From: an uncultured Desulfovibrio sp. | Lineage (GTDB): Bacteria > Desulfobacterota > Desulfovibrionia > Desulfovibrionales > Desulfovibrionaceae | Assembly: GCA_944327285.1 (NCBI GenBank) | Contig: CALVHG010000003.1 | Coordinates: 29,110-93,109 of the forward strand | DNA length: 64,000 nucleotides | Direction: 5' to 3' | Shown: in pieces, positions 19,664-30,464 of the stretch | How positions within the stretch are numbered: position 1 is the stretch's first letter | How the letters are laid out: the number at the start of each line of letters is the position of its first letter | Position numbers and translations under genes: made by a program | The notes under the pieces: model-generated | Database searches by the model: none | Told to the model about the DNA's origin: nothing | What the model saw: the letters and a program-made list of their open reading frames with translations, nothing else

Positions 19664-21254
19664 GGCAGGCTCCATCAAGGTTAAGCGTGGCAAGATAGAC
19701 GGCGCGGTTCAGCTCGCTTTCCTTAAGCTGCGTATCCCAGAGGGCGGGACGAAGACCGCGCCAGCGTTCCTGCAGGAAGTTCTGCACGTCGCGCACAGGG
19801 GAAAGAGCAAAATTCACATGGCGTTCCGCCAGAGCCGCCGCAGCCCGCAGAGAGCAGAAAGTGCCCTGGCAGGTTCCCATGCCCAGGCGCGTGCGCAGGC
19901 GCACGTCGTGCAGGGAATGCGTGGCCGGATCTTTAGCCACATATTCGATTTCCGCCGCCGTGACCATTTCGCATTCGCACAGCATGCCGTTATCGGCTTC
20001 CCGCGCGGCGTTTTTGACCACGTCGCCAAAGGCGTCGCCCAGACGATCGGCCACCAGCCGGATGCCGTGCGCGGGGAAGCTGCGCGCCGCGCGTTCCAGA
20101 ACTTCCGGCGCAGGATCGGGAATAATGGCTTCTTCCGCCGTGCGGCAGGGAGTGGTGACGCCCAGACGGCGACAGACAAGATCGCTCATGCGTTCGGCCA
20201 TGAGGCGATACGTGGTCAGCTTGCCGCCAAAGATGCTGGCCATGCCGCGCAGGCCTTCATCCATATGATCCACAATATGGAAGTTGCGGCTTGCCGCCCG
20301 TCCCGCCGCGTTGTTGGGCGTATAAAGAGGACGTGTTCCCGCAAAGGCGCGCAGAATGCGGTAGCTGCGCAGCGCGGGGAACAGCGGCTCGCCGATATCC
20401 AGCAGGCGGGTGACGTCTTCGCTGGTCGGCAGGCTGTCGGCCGGGTCCTTGGACGGGGTGGAGGTGGTGCCGAAAATGGTCACGGAGCCGTGGGGCACGA
20501 AGATGTCGCCGTCCGAGCTCTTGTGCAGACGGTTGACCACGCGGGACGTAAAGCGATGGTTGAAGACGATGAGCGTCCCCTTGTCCGGCGACACGCTGAC
20601 GTCCAGCCCGGCCATGCGGGCGACAGCCCCGGACCAGGACCCCGCCGCATTGACGATATACTCGCAGTCAATGGCAACGGTTTCGCCGGTCACGCGATTT
20701 TTGGCGTCCACGCCGATCACGCGTCCCTGTTCGGTGCGGATGGCCGTCACTTCATGATAGGTCAGCACTTCGCCGCCGTAGCGGCGGGCGCTCAGCGCGT
20801 TGTGCCAGACAAGGCGGAAACCGTCGATACAGGAATCCGGGACGCGATAGACTTCCCGCACGCGCGGGGAAAGGCGCGGCTCCAGACGGCGGGCCTCGTC
20901 GGGGTCCACCGCTTCCGCCGCGATGCCGGCAGCTTTGCAGGCCGTGACCCAGCGCGCGGCAAAATCCGGATCGTCTTCGGGCAGCGCGGCAAAGAAACCC
21001 TCGGTTTCCTCCACGCACTGTTTGCCGATGCGGCGCATGATCATGTTTTCTTCAATACATTCGCGCGCGGATTCGGGATCGCCGACCGCATAGCGTGCGC
21101 CGCTGTGCAGCAGCCCATGAAAGCGCGAACTCGTGCCGTGGGCAAGGCCGCCCATTTCCAAAAGTACGGCGTCAACGCCGCGCATGCTCAGATCGCGCAA
21201 GATGCCGATCCCTGTCGCGCCGCCGCCGATAATGACTACCGAGGTCTGTTTCAC
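19647..21254 (-). CDS. glpA: Anaerobic glycerol-3-phosphate dehydrogenase subunit A
   Basis: GlpA is the FAD subunit that oxidises sn-glycerol-3-phosphate to dihydroxyacetone phosphate. The N-terminus VVIIGGGATGIGILRDLSMRG is the FAD-binding motif, GTSSRFHGLLHSGARYAV is a family signature, and the C-terminal part has the BFD-type 2Fe-2S cysteines (CECEMVTAAEI and GTCQGTFC). The GTG at 21254 with GGAGG five bases upstream gives 535 residues, close to E. coli GlpA (542). The frame continues to 21332 without a better site. It is the first gene of glpABC. Confidence 0.97.
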   Translation of the reverse strand: MKQTSVVIIGGGATGIGILRDLSMRGVDAVLLEMGGLAHGTSSRFHGLLHSGARYAVGDPESARECIEENMIMRRIGKQCVEETEGFFAALPEDDPDFAARWVTACKAAGIAAEAVDPDEARRLEPRLSPRVREVYRVPDSCIDGFRLVWHNALSARRYGGEVLTYHEVTAIRTEQGRVIGVDAKNRVTGETVAIDCEYIVNAAGSWSGAVARMAGLDVSVSPDKGTLIVFNHRFTSRVVNRLHKSSDGDIFVPHGSVTIFGTTSTPSKDPADSLPTSEDVTRLLDIGEPLFPALRSYRILRAFAGTRPLYTPNNAAGRAASRNFHIVDHMDEGLRGMASIFGGKLTTYRLMAERMSDLVCRRLGVTTPCRTAEEAIIPDPAPEVLERAARSFPAHGIRLVADRLGDAFGDVVKNAAREADNGMLCECEMVTAAEIEYVAKDPATHSLHDVRLRTRLGMGTCQGTFCSLRAAAALAERHVNFALSPVRDVQNFLQERWRGLRPALWDTQLKESELNRAVYLATLNLDGACREQNN

Positions 21255-21464
21255 TCTGCCTCCGCAATGCCCGCGCCGTTCAGGCGGCGCGGTTAAAGGG
21301 CATATTTCTTTCTGTCTACTCGTGCCCGTCAAGCGCTGTCAAGACGGACGGAGACGACGCAGGCGGTGCTTGCGTCCCCCTTCTTCCCGTTGTATCAGCA
21401 AGTTGACTGAAATCCTTCCCAAGAGAAAGCGCCGTATCCCGGCGCTATCGCAGGAGCATTACGG

Positions 21465-22256
21465 ATGGGCAAAAAACGCTGCTATGTTCTTGATATGGAC
21501 GGAACCATTTATCTTGGTTCCATTCCCATTCCCGGAGCCGTTGATTTTATACGCCGTCACTGGAACGATGCGGATTTCTACTTTCTCAGCAATAATACTT
21601 CCAAATCGCCTTCCACCTATATTCGCAAGCTGAACGGCATGGGCATTGCCGCGCGGCCCGAACAGCTGTTGTCGCCGGTCACGCCGCTGGTGGCCTTTCT
21701 GCGCAGCGAAGGCATTTCTTCCGCTTATCTTGTCGGCAATACGGAGTTTTGCGGTCAGATGCGCGACGTTATGCCCGAACTGCGTCAGGCGGGCGATGAC
21801 GGACCGGCGGAAGCCGTCATTCTGGCCTATGACACGGAGCTGACCTATGCCAAGCTGGCGCGTTCGGCCCTGCTGCTGCAACAGCCGCAGGTGCGTTTTT
21901 TCGCCACGCATCCCGATCTTGTCTGTCCGTCGCCGGAAGGGCCTCTGCCGGATGTCGGCAGCATGCTGGGACTCTACAAAATCGCCACGGGCAGGGAGCC
22001 GGAACGGATTTTCGGCAAGCCCGATCCCGTGCTGCTGTCTTCTTTGCTGCAACGCTACGACCGGGACGAAATGCTGATGGTCGGGGATCGCCTGTCCACG
22101 GACAAAAAGCTGGCGGAAAATGCGGGCATTGATTTTCTGCTTGTCCTGAGCGGCGAAGCGCAGCGCAAAGACCTTGCCGGGCTGGAGCGTCAGCCAACCT
22201 ATATATGCGACGATCTCGGCGGTTTTGAACGTTATCTTGAGGAGCAGGCCCGTTGA
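21465..22256 (+). CDS. HAD-IIA family phosphatase (NagD/PGP-like)
   Basis: The 263-residue protein shows the HAD motifs of class IIA: motif I LDMDGTIYLG, motif II FLSNNTSKS, the GKPDP motif III lysine and motif IV GDRLSTDKKLA. Members dephosphorylate small sugar phosphates, p-nitrophenylphosphate or glycerol-3-phosphate. It is divergent from glpABC across a 210-bp gap, so glycerol-3-phosphate is a reasonable substrate guess, but this is inference. An AGGAG site precedes the ATG. It overlaps the next HAD gene by one base. Confidence 0.9.
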   Translation: MGKKRCYVLDMDGTIYLGSIPIPGAVDFIRRHWNDADFYFLSNNTSKSPSTYIRKLNGMGIAARPEQLLSPVTPLVAFLRSEGISSAYLVGNTEFCGQMRDVMPELRQAGDDGPAEAVILAYDTELTYAKLARSALLLQQPQVRFFATHPDLVCPSPEGPLPDVGSMLGLYKIATGREPERIFGKPDPVLLSSLLQRYDRDEMLMVGDRLSTDKKLAENAGIDFLLVLSGEAQRKDLAGLERQPTYICDDLGGFERYLEEQAR

Positions 22257-22897
22257 TGAAGCAGCATATTTTTTTTGATCTGGACGGTACGCTTACCGAT
22301 TCCGCGCCGGGCATTCTCAATTCCCTGCGGCATGCTTTCGCCGGATTCGGGCTCGCTCCTTCCGAGGCGATCCTGCGCTCTTATATCGGCCCGCCCCTGC
22401 GCGAGAGCTTCGCCCGTCATTTTTCGTCCCCGGCGGATGTGGAAAAGGCCGTGAAGCTCTATCGGGAGTATTTCAGCGAACGCGGGCTGTTTGAAAATGC
22501 CGTCTATCCCGGCGTCTGCGATATGCTGCGCCGGCTGTCGTCACAGTCCCGGCTCTATTTGGCGACGTCCAAGCCGGAGGTCTTTGCTCTGCGCATCATG
22601 GATCATTTTGATCTGAGCGCCTTCTTTAACGGCATGCACGGTGCGGAGCTGAACGGCCCCCGGCATGACAAGGCCGACGTGCTGCGTCATGCTCTGGCAT
22701 CGCACGACGTACCCATTGCGGATGCCGTCATGGTTGGCGACCGTCGGCACGATGTGGAAGGCGCGCATGCTGTGGGGATGCCCTGCGTGGGCGTCGCCTA
22801 CGGTTACGGCGGCCGCGCCGAACTGGAAGCCGCGGGCGCGGACGCCGTTGCGGAGGACATGACAGCTCTGGAACAGCTGCTTCTTGCGCGCCCCTGA
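22256..22897 (+). CDS. HAD-family hydrolase, phosphoglycolate phosphatase-like
   Basis: This 213-residue HAD protein has motif I FFDLDGTLTDSAPGI, the cap helix region GPPLRESF, the motif II LATSKP and motif IV GDRRHDVEGA with GVAYGYGG, as in Gph/PpaX-type phosphatases. The ATG overlaps the preceding stop (TGATG), so the two phosphatase genes are probably translated together. Likely substrates are phosphoglycolate or pyrophosphate, not distinguishable here. Confidence 0.88.
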   Translation: MKQHIFFDLDGTLTDSAPGILNSLRHAFAGFGLAPSEAILRSYIGPPLRESFARHFSSPADVEKAVKLYREYFSERGLFENAVYPGVCDMLRRLSSQSRLYLATSKPEVFALRIMDHFDLSAFFNGMHGAELNGPRHDKADVLRHALASHDVPIADAVMVGDRRHDVEGAHAVGMPCVGVAYGYGGRAELEAAGADAVAEDMTALEQLLLARP

Positions 22898-22966
22898 CGC
22901 AAATGATTCTCTTTTTGCAGTCCTTTATAAAAATATACGCAAAACCAGCAAGCAGGAGTCGGAATT

Positions 22967-23470
22967 ATGGATGCTCTGGAAACGCTTTTCACCCGTCGCA
23001 GCATTCGCAAGTATACGGATCAGCCTGTTGCCGATGCCGATGTGCAGACCATGCTCAAGGCGGCCATGCTGGCGCCCAGCGCCAACAACAAGCAGCCGTG
23101 GCAATTCATTGTGGTCCGGAAGCCCGAACATCTGAAGGCCGTGGCTGAAATGCACCCGTATGGCAAGATGGCCGCGCAGGCGCCTCTGGCCATCATCGTC
23201 TGCGGCGAAGTTGCGGATCCCGAATACTGGATTCAGGACTGCGCCGCCGCAACGGAAAATCTGATGCTGGCCGCGCGTGCCCTTGGCATTGGCAGCGTCT
23301 GGTGCGGTCTGCATCCCCGCGAAGAGCGTAAGATTCCCTTCAAGGAATACTTTAAGATTCCGGAAGGCGTGGAGCCTTTTGCTCTGATTGTCCTTGGCCA
23401 TCCGGCGCAGCCGTTCAACGAAGCCGACAAGCGCGTGCAGCCCGCCAAGATTCATCAGGAACAGTGGTAA
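22967..23470 (+). CDS. Nitroreductase-family flavoprotein
   Basis: The protein has 167 residues and fits the small FMN-dependent nitroreductase family: LFTRRSIRKYTDQPV at the start, MLAPSANNKQPWQF for flavin binding, and AATENLMLAARALGIGSVW. The usual electron donor is NAD(P)H; the natural substrate is unknown. A CAGGAG site precedes the ATG. It follows the HAD pair by 69 bp and is followed by repeat elements. Confidence 0.9.
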   Translation: MDALETLFTRRSIRKYTDQPVADADVQTMLKAAMLAPSANNKQPWQFIVVRKPEHLKAVAEMHPYGKMAAQAPLAIIVCGEVADPEYWIQDCAAATENLMLAARALGIGSVWCGLHPREERKIPFKEYFKIPEGVEPFALIVLGHPAQPFNEADKRVQPAKIHQEQW

Positions 23471-23486
23471 TTAACATAAGCAGTTT

Positions 23487-23634
23487 GTTTTGGGGGGAAG
23501 GGAAACCCTTCCTCTCTGCTGTCGATGCCTGTAGCTTCCTGCGTCGCAACGGGCACGGCCTGCGGCCGCTGCTGGTGCGAGAGGGCCCAGCCTTTCCGAA
23601 GGAAAGGCGTTCTCGTAATCCTTCCCCCCAAGCC
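23487..23634 (-). repeat. R2 element, inverted diverged copy 2
   Basis: Read on the minus strand this segment carries the R2 core GGCCGCAGGCCGTGCCCGTTG and GGCATCGACAGCAGAG. Its ends are GGGGGGAAGGGAAACCCTTCC and CCTTCCCCCC, forming an inverted repeat. It begins 16 bp after the nitroreductase stop. An additional CCTTTCC/GGAAAGG hairpin is internal and not in the other copies. Confidence 0.7.
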
Positions 23635-23636
23635 TC

Positions 23637-23675
23637 CCATCCCCGGCGCGCTTTTTCAGGGAGACAAGAGCATAT
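23637..23675 (-). repeat. R3 fragment next to R2
   Basis: On the minus strand this reads GCTCTTGTCTCCCTGAAAAAG followed by CGCGCCGGGG, matching the block before the large R3 hairpin near hemC. It abuts R2, forming a composite. The remainder of R3 is missing. Confidence 0.5.
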
Positions 23676-23748
23676 GGCAAGCATTCTTCAGAGAATGAGT
23701 AGATGACATGCTCTGTTAATTTAAAAATCTCTCCAGATTAGGCTCTTT

Positions 23749-23807
23749 TAAAGCGTTTTAGCTTTGAAAAAGAGAAAGCGCGAGGCGGCACAGCGCCGCT
23801 TAGAGCA
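23749..23807 (+). repeat. R1 element, shortened copy D
   Basis: The copy begins TAAAGCGTTTTAGCTTTG and includes the GGCGGC/GCCGC stem, then ends in TTAGAGCA. The third and fourth hairpins are missing. It lies next to the gdhA terminator, in a gap of about 400 bp between convergent genes that also holds R2 and an R3 fragment. Confidence 0.65.
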
Positions 23808-23811
23808 TTAA

Positions 23812-23846
23812 AAAAGGGAGGCTCTCTTTTTGAGAGCCTCCCTTTT
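23812..23846 (-). terminator. Bidirectional terminator after gdhA
   Basis: AAAAGGGAGGCTCTC pairs perfectly over 15 bases with GAGAGCCTCCCTTTT around a five-T loop. A-rich and T-rich edges let it work on both strands. It lies 21 bp past the gdhA stop. Confidence 0.9.
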
Positions 23847-23867
23847 ATGTGTGGAGTCAGATGTGAA

Positions 23868-25873
<2,006 letters not shown>

Positions 25874-25970
25874 GACAACAGCTGATGAGGGGTGACACGG
25901 CAGAATTTTTCCTGTCGAGGAAGCCGTCGGCGGCACAGTGCCGTCGAACCGTCGATAGTCCGTCTATGTT

Positions 25971-25999
25971 TGATTACGCAGTCAGCGTAACCAAGTCAA
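25971..25999 (-). promoter_or_regulatory. Promoter with internal inverted repeat upstream of the TetR gene
   Basis: On the minus strand TTGACT is followed after 17 bases by TAATCA, a good sigma-70 pair. The spacer contains the inverted repeat TTACGC and GCGTAA separated by five bases (25974-25990), well placed for a repressor dimer. The rest of the gap, 26000-26230, shows nothing I can name. Confidence 0.45.
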
Positions 26000-26230
26000 C
26001 AGTATCGTGAAGATTTTCCCGTTAAATTTCATGCTCGAACAGCGCGCGGAGGAAAAGTCCTCCGCAGATATCCCGGCGCCGGGGCGGAGGGTACGCTGCG
26101 GCGTGTCGGAATGGATGGCGGGACGCTCTGAAATCGTGCCGGGGGAGGGGGCTGGGAGAAATCGCGGAAAAGAGAAAAGAAGAATTTTTGCGGCGCTGCA
26201 TCTTCAATTGAAGAGTGCTTGCGGGAATCT

Positions 26231-26326
26231 CCCACACTTGAAAAAAGCGCGCTGGGAGGGGAGGGGGCTTGGGGGAGGGGAACCCTCTCGCGCTAGCAGA
26301 GGGTTCCCCTCCCCCAAACGACACTA
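26231..26326. repeat. R3 element, full hairpin copy at the 3' end of the Lon-family gene
   Basis: The block GAAAAAAGCGCGCTGGG is followed by a perfect 20-bp stem with arms at 26269-26288 and 26298-26317 and loop CGCGCTAGC. The last bases, CACTAG, include the stop codon (CTA on this strand) of the protease gene. The stem differs in sequence from the hemC copy yet stays fully paired. Confidence 0.85.
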
Positions 26327-28786
26327 GCTTTTCCGGCGCTTGCGGCGCTTGGAATCAAAGGCATTCTGCGCGTATTCGCCGAGCTGTTCCAGACGGCGAT
26401 CCACCAGCGCATAGAGGCTGCCGGGGGTAAAGGTGTCGTCCTTGCGCCGCTTGCCTGCGGGCAGGCCGGTGAGCAGGAACAGGGCTTCCTCGATGCTGGT
26501 AATGGGATAGATGGCGAACTTCTTGTCTTCCACTGCCTGAAGGACATCGGGGGCCAGCATGAGATGATCCACGTTGTCGGCAGGGATGAGCACGCCCTGG
26601 GTTCCGGTAAGCCCGTGCCGGGCGCAGACCTTGAAAAAGCCCTCGATTTTGCGGGTGACGCCGCCGACGGCCATGATTTGCCCCGTGTGACTGACAGCTC
26701 CGGTAAAGGCCAGATCAAGGCGCACCGGGACTTCCGCCAGCGCGGAGAGCAGGGCCGCCAGCTCCGCGCCGGAAGCGGAGTCGCCCTCGATGCCCGCGTA
26801 GCTCTGTTCAAAATAGAGCGAGCCAGACAGAATGAGCGGCTTACGGCGGGCGAAGAGATTGGTCAGGCAGCTTTTCAGAATCATCATGGCCTTGGTGTGA
26901 ATGGGGCCGCCGAGTTCGGCCTCGCGCTCCAGGTCAATGATGCCTTCGTGCCCCACGCCGACAGTGCAGGCGATGCGATGAGGCAGACCGAATTCAAAAT
27001 CGCCGTAGCTCATGACGGAGAGCCCGTTGACCTGTCCCACGGCATGGCCGGAAGTCCGAACCTTGATCATCTCCCGGTCATATTCTTCCATGAAGATGCT
27101 TTCCGTGAGGTTCACCCGATAGGCGCGGGCCGCGTAGGCCTCTTCCAGAATTTCCGCGCCGATCATGGTCTGCTTGCGCATGGTGGCCAGCGCGTTTGCC
27201 TCGATCATCATTTCCCGCAGTTGGGTGAACTTGAGCGACAGGCGGCGCTGATCCTCGCAGATATGCGACCCCAGATCCACCAGCCAGGCAAGGGCCGTTC
27301 TGTCAAAGGGCAGCAGCGCCTCGTCGTGGATGATGCGGGCCATGACGGAAAGGTAGTAACGCACGCCCGCGGCATTGCGCTCGGTTACGTCGTCCATCTG
27401 CGCCTTGATACGGAAGAGCTTGCCGAATCGGTCGTCATTGACGAGCAGCGTTTCATACAGATCGTCGCAGCCGATGAGGATCACTTTGAGATTCAGCGGC
27501 AGAGCTTCGGGGGAAATTCCCTTGGTGCGCATGCCGGAATCGGGCGCGTCGCTGTTGTCTTCCATGCGGGCGGAGTTGGAGCGCAGAGCGCGCAGGAGCC
27601 CTTCCCATGCCGCGGGATGTTGCAGCACATCGTCAATGTGCAGAATCAGATAGCCGCCGTTGGCCTTGTGCAGACTGCCGGACTTGATGAGGGTAAAGTC
27701 GGTGACGAGCGCCCCCAGCTCGGATTCCCGTTCGATACAGCCGAGCAGGTTGGTCAGCGTGGGATGATCTTCCACGATGATGGGCGCGCCTTCCGTGGCG
27801 CTGTTGTCCACAAAGACGTTGACATCGTAGCGGTAAAGCGGCGGATCCTGCGGCGGCTGCGCATGAAGCGGATCGGGACCGGGCGCTGCCGGGCCCGGCG
27901 GCGTTTCGCGGGGCAGAAAGGCGTCCGTATTGCGCAGAATATCCTCGTGCAGCGCGTCAAAATATTCGCTGAGGCGGGGACAGTCGCAGGCTTTCAGCAT
28001 CTTCTGGCGCAGGGGCGTCAGCAGGCTGTGCAGCACCTGCGTCATGACATCGCGTTCCAGATCGCGTTCCTCGTCATGGAACGTCTCTTCGACCTTGCTC
28101 AACTGACGCACAAAAACGGAGATAGCGCGCGCCACATCCTCGCCCTGACGCTTGAGCTTGAGGCGCACGGCGGCGTCCAGCTGATCAAATTCCTCGTCCG
28201 CCAGGCGCTTGCCCCCGACCAGCGGATACAGGGTCAGGCTGCCGGCGTCATCCGCTTCCAGATGGAAGCCCTTGTGCGCCGCCACATTATTCATCTTGTG
28301 GAGGAGCCCGGTGCGCGTCTTCTGGTAGCTGTCCATGAGTTTGGCGCGCTGTTTGACAAAGGAACCGGCCTCAAGACGGCGCAAGAGTTCCTTGCTGATG
28401 GCTTCTACAAGAGAGTTCAGCCCCTGCTTGAGCTTTTTCCCCATGCCGGCCGGCAGAGAAAACAGCTGCGGACTGTCCTGATCCGCGAAGTTGTGGACAT
28501 AGACCAGATCCGGCGGCGGCGTCGCCTTGCGCGCCAGAGGCCGCAAATAGTTGAGCAGCATGTGACAGCGCCCAAGATGCGGCTCGCCGGAGAGATAGAC
28601 ATTATAACCGGTGCTGCGGATGTTCAGGGCGAGATCCAGAGCCTGCATGGCGCGCGGCTGGAAGGGATTGCGACCGTTGCCACCATTGCGGGGGAGGGGA
28701 ATGGCGCTGCTGTCGTCCCACGGGATCTTTGCGGGATCAAAGGTGGCATGCAGACGGCTTGAGGGAAGGGGCTGGATTTTGAGCAT
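26324..28786 (-). CDS. Lon-family AAA+ protease with degenerate P-loop
   Basis: The 820-residue protein has the architecture of the Lon-like group with an AAA_32-type ATPase region and a C-terminal Lon proteolytic domain. The Ser-Lys dyad is visible: GDSASG (Ser about 670) and GGVTRKIEGFF (Lys about 713). The expected Walker A is replaced by SGEPHLGRCH (residues 66-75), with Arg and Cys where Lys and Ser/Thr are expected, while a Walker-B-like GGYLILHIDDV is present. Start ATG 28786 has GGGGA upstream. The C-terminus is very basic (KRRKRRKS). Substrates are unknown. Confidence 0.88.
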   Translation of the reverse strand: MLKIQPLPSSRLHATFDPAKIPWDDSSAIPLPRNGGNGRNPFQPRAMQALDLALNIRSTGYNVYLSGEPHLGRCHMLLNYLRPLARKATPPPDLVYVHNFADQDSPQLFSLPAGMGKKLKQGLNSLVEAISKELLRRLEAGSFVKQRAKLMDSYQKTRTGLLHKMNNVAAHKGFHLEADDAGSLTLYPLVGGKRLADEEFDQLDAAVRLKLKRQGEDVARAISVFVRQLSKVEETFHDEERDLERDVMTQVLHSLLTPLRQKMLKACDCPRLSEYFDALHEDILRNTDAFLPRETPPGPAAPGPDPLHAQPPQDPPLYRYDVNVFVDNSATEGAPIIVEDHPTLTNLLGCIERESELGALVTDFTLIKSGSLHKANGGYLILHIDDVLQHPAAWEGLLRALRSNSARMEDNSDAPDSGMRTKGISPEALPLNLKVILIGCDDLYETLLVNDDRFGKLFRIKAQMDDVTERNAAGVRYYLSVMARIIHDEALLPFDRTALAWLVDLGSHICEDQRRLSLKFTQLREMMIEANALATMRKQTMIGAEILEEAYAARAYRVNLTESIFMEEYDREMIKVRTSGHAVGQVNGLSVMSYGDFEFGLPHRIACTVGVGHEGIIDLEREAELGGPIHTKAMMILKSCLTNLFARRKPLILSGSLYFEQSYAGIEGDSASGAELAALLSALAEVPVRLDLAFTGAVSHTGQIMAVGGVTRKIEGFFKVCARHGLTGTQGVLIPADNVDHLMLAPDVLQAVEDKKFAIYPITSIEEALFLLTGLPAGKRRKDDTFTPGSLYALVDRRLEQLGEYAQNAFDSKRRKRRKS

Positions 28787-28932
28787 GGCAATATCCCCGG
28801 CAAGAGTCGAATCTGTGATGTTGCGCCGTCGCGCTCGCGTCAAAAGACGAAAGGATGCGAGCGGAAAAGGAACTTAGGGCGTGCCGACACTGATTTTGTA
28901 GCTATTTCAAATTGATATGGTAATATTAATTT

Positions 28933-29089
28933 GCATGCCCATTGAGGCATGCCTGCCGCATGCTCCCGCATCCCCCTGAAAAAGCGCGCTGGGGAAGGGA
29001 TGGGGGGCAGGGGGAAGGGGAACCCCTCTCGCGCCAGCAGAGGGGTTCCCCTTCCCCCAGACAACTTACGATAGCGTCAACATGCCCTA
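28933..29089. repeat. R3 element, longest copy, at the hemC 3' end
   Basis: This copy starts with a small hairpin GCATGCC/GGCATGC, continues with CATGCTCCCGCAT and CCCTGAAAAAGCGCGCTGGGG, then a perfect 20-bp stem (arms 29010-29029 and 29039-29058, loop CGCGCCAGC), then ACAACTTACGATAGCGTCAAC. The terminal CTA is the hemC stop codon. The preceding part of the gap, 28787-28932, is AT-rich with no gene. Confidence 0.85.
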
Positions 29090-30025
29090 GTCCGCGTGTT
29101 CCGTGTACAGACGGCGGAGAATTTCGTCGGCGCCCTGGGCGAGAATATCCCGCGCCATGCCCAGACCTGTAGCGCGCGCATCTTCGGCAGCGCCGTCCTG
29201 TTGCAGGCGGAGAAGACGGGAGCCGTCCACTTCGCCCACCAGACCTTCCAGATGGAAATGCGTGTCATCACGCATGATCGCATGGGCCGCGATGGGCACC
29301 TGGCAGCCGCCGTCCAGTCCGGCCAGAAAGCCGCGTTCGGCTTCTACACATATTCGGGTGGGGCGGTGTTCCATGCTGGCGAGCAGGGCGCATAGTTCCG
29401 TATCCGCGGCCCGGCATTCAATGCCGATGGCGCCCTGTCCCACCGCGGGGATGAAGCGTTCTTCCGGCAGATGGCTCATATAACGGGCCGAGAGTCCCAG
29501 ACGCTTCATGCCTGCCGACGCCAGCACGATGGCGTCAAATTCGCCCTGCTGCAATTTGCGCAGGCGCGTTTCCACATTGCCGCGCAGGGGCAGAATGCGG
29601 AGATCGGGGCGGGCGTGCAGAAGCTGAGCCTGCCGGCGGAGACTGCACGTGCCGACGCGGGCCCCTTCGGGCAGCTCCTCAAAACTGGCGATGGTTTCGG
29701 AAACAAGGCAGTCGGTGCAGACTTCGCGTTCGGGCACGCAGGCCAGCGTCAGACCTTTGGGCAGCTCCATGGGAACATCCTTGACGCTGTGCACGGCGAG
29801 ATCGGCGCGTCCGTCCAGAAGGGCCTCCTCGATTTCCTTGATGAAGAGCCCCTTGCCGCCAACCTTGGAAAGGGGCACGTCAAGAATGACGTCGCCCTTT
29901 GTTTTGATTTTCAGCAGCTCGACCGAGAGATCGGGCCGCAGGGCAAGCAGGCGGCTTTTGACGTGTTCCGCCTGCCAGAGGGCAAGCTGACTGCCGCGCG
30001 TGGCAATGACCAGCGACGTTTTCAT
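29087..30025 (-). CDS. hemC: Porphobilinogen deaminase (hydroxymethylbilane synthase)
   Basis: HemC polymerises four porphobilinogens into hydroxymethylbilane for haem, sirohaem and cobalamin synthesis. Motifs include [14 protein letters not shown], the active-site region [27 protein letters not shown] and the cysteine that carries the dipyrromethane cofactor in [13 protein letters not shown]. At 312 residues it is normal. The ribosome site AAGGAATATTC precedes the ATG. The stop codon lies at the edge of R3. Confidence 0.97.
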   Translation of the reverse strand: MKTSLVIATRGSQLALWQAEHVKSRLLALRPDLSVELLKIKTKGDVILDVPLSKVGGKGLFIKEIEEALLDGRADLAVHSVKDVPMELPKGLTLACVPEREVCTDCLVSETIASFEELPEGARVGTCSLRRQAQLLHARPDLRILPLRGNVETRLRKLQQGEFDAIVLASAGMKRLGLSARYMSHLPEERFIPAVGQGAIGIECRAADTELCALLASMEHRPTRICVEAERGFLAGLDGGCQVPIAAHAIMRDDTHFHLEGLVGEVDGSRLLRLQQDGAAEDARATGLGMARDILAQGADEILRRLYTEHAD

Positions 30026-30094
30026 GAATATTCCTTAAAGTGATGGTTTAATAGTGCGCTGCCGACAGACGTTTCCGACCGTTGAGCCGACAGG

Positions 30095-30204
30095 AGGGCA
30101 ACGCCGCCACCCGGCCCAAAATGAGCGGAAAAACCGCGTTTTTTTCGCGAAACGACAGGCCGTATAGTTTGAAATGCGAAGCATTTCAAACTGAAAATGC
30201 TCTA
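30095..30204 (+). repeat. R1 element, copy E, 5' part degenerate
   Basis: From about CGCCGCCACCCGGCCCAAAA to the end ACTGAAAATGCTCTA the copy matches R1, including the third and fourth hairpins. The first hairpin is degenerate (30069-30095). The last TA is part of the TAG stop codon of the FmdB-type gene on the minus strand. It fills the hemC-FmdB gap. Confidence 0.8.
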
Positions 30205-30438
30205 GTGTCCGCAGGTGGCGCAGTTGCCGCCGGAGCAGCCAGCGCAGCCGCCACCGCTGCCGGACGAGGAAGGAACGGACATCTCGCCATCCTTGCCGCC
30301 GGCGGCAAAGGCGCAGCGAGACATCAGCTTATGGGTTGCGCTTGCGCCGCAATGGGGGCAGGGAGGGACGGCATCGCCGAAGACCAGTTCTTCAAAGTCC
30401 TTGTTGCAGGCGTCGCAGTGATATTCATAGATAGGCAT
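30202..30438 (-). CDS. FmdB-family zinc-ribbon protein
   Basis: This 78-residue protein starts with the FmdB motif MPIYEYHCDACNKDFEELV and has a second CPHC pair, completing a four-cysteine zinc ribbon. A Gly/Ser-rich tail adds CAGC and CATC pairs, which may bind another metal. FmdB-type proteins are often regulatory, but the role here is unknown. An AAGGAA site precedes the ATG. The stop codon is provided by the end of R1 copy E. Confidence 0.88.
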   Translation of the reverse strand: MPIYEYHCDACNKDFEELVFGDAVPPCPHCGASATHKLMSRCAFAAGGKDGEMSVPSSSGSGGGCAGCSGGNCATCGH

Positions 30439-30464
30439 GATCGCAGTTCCTTGGAAATCGTTGT

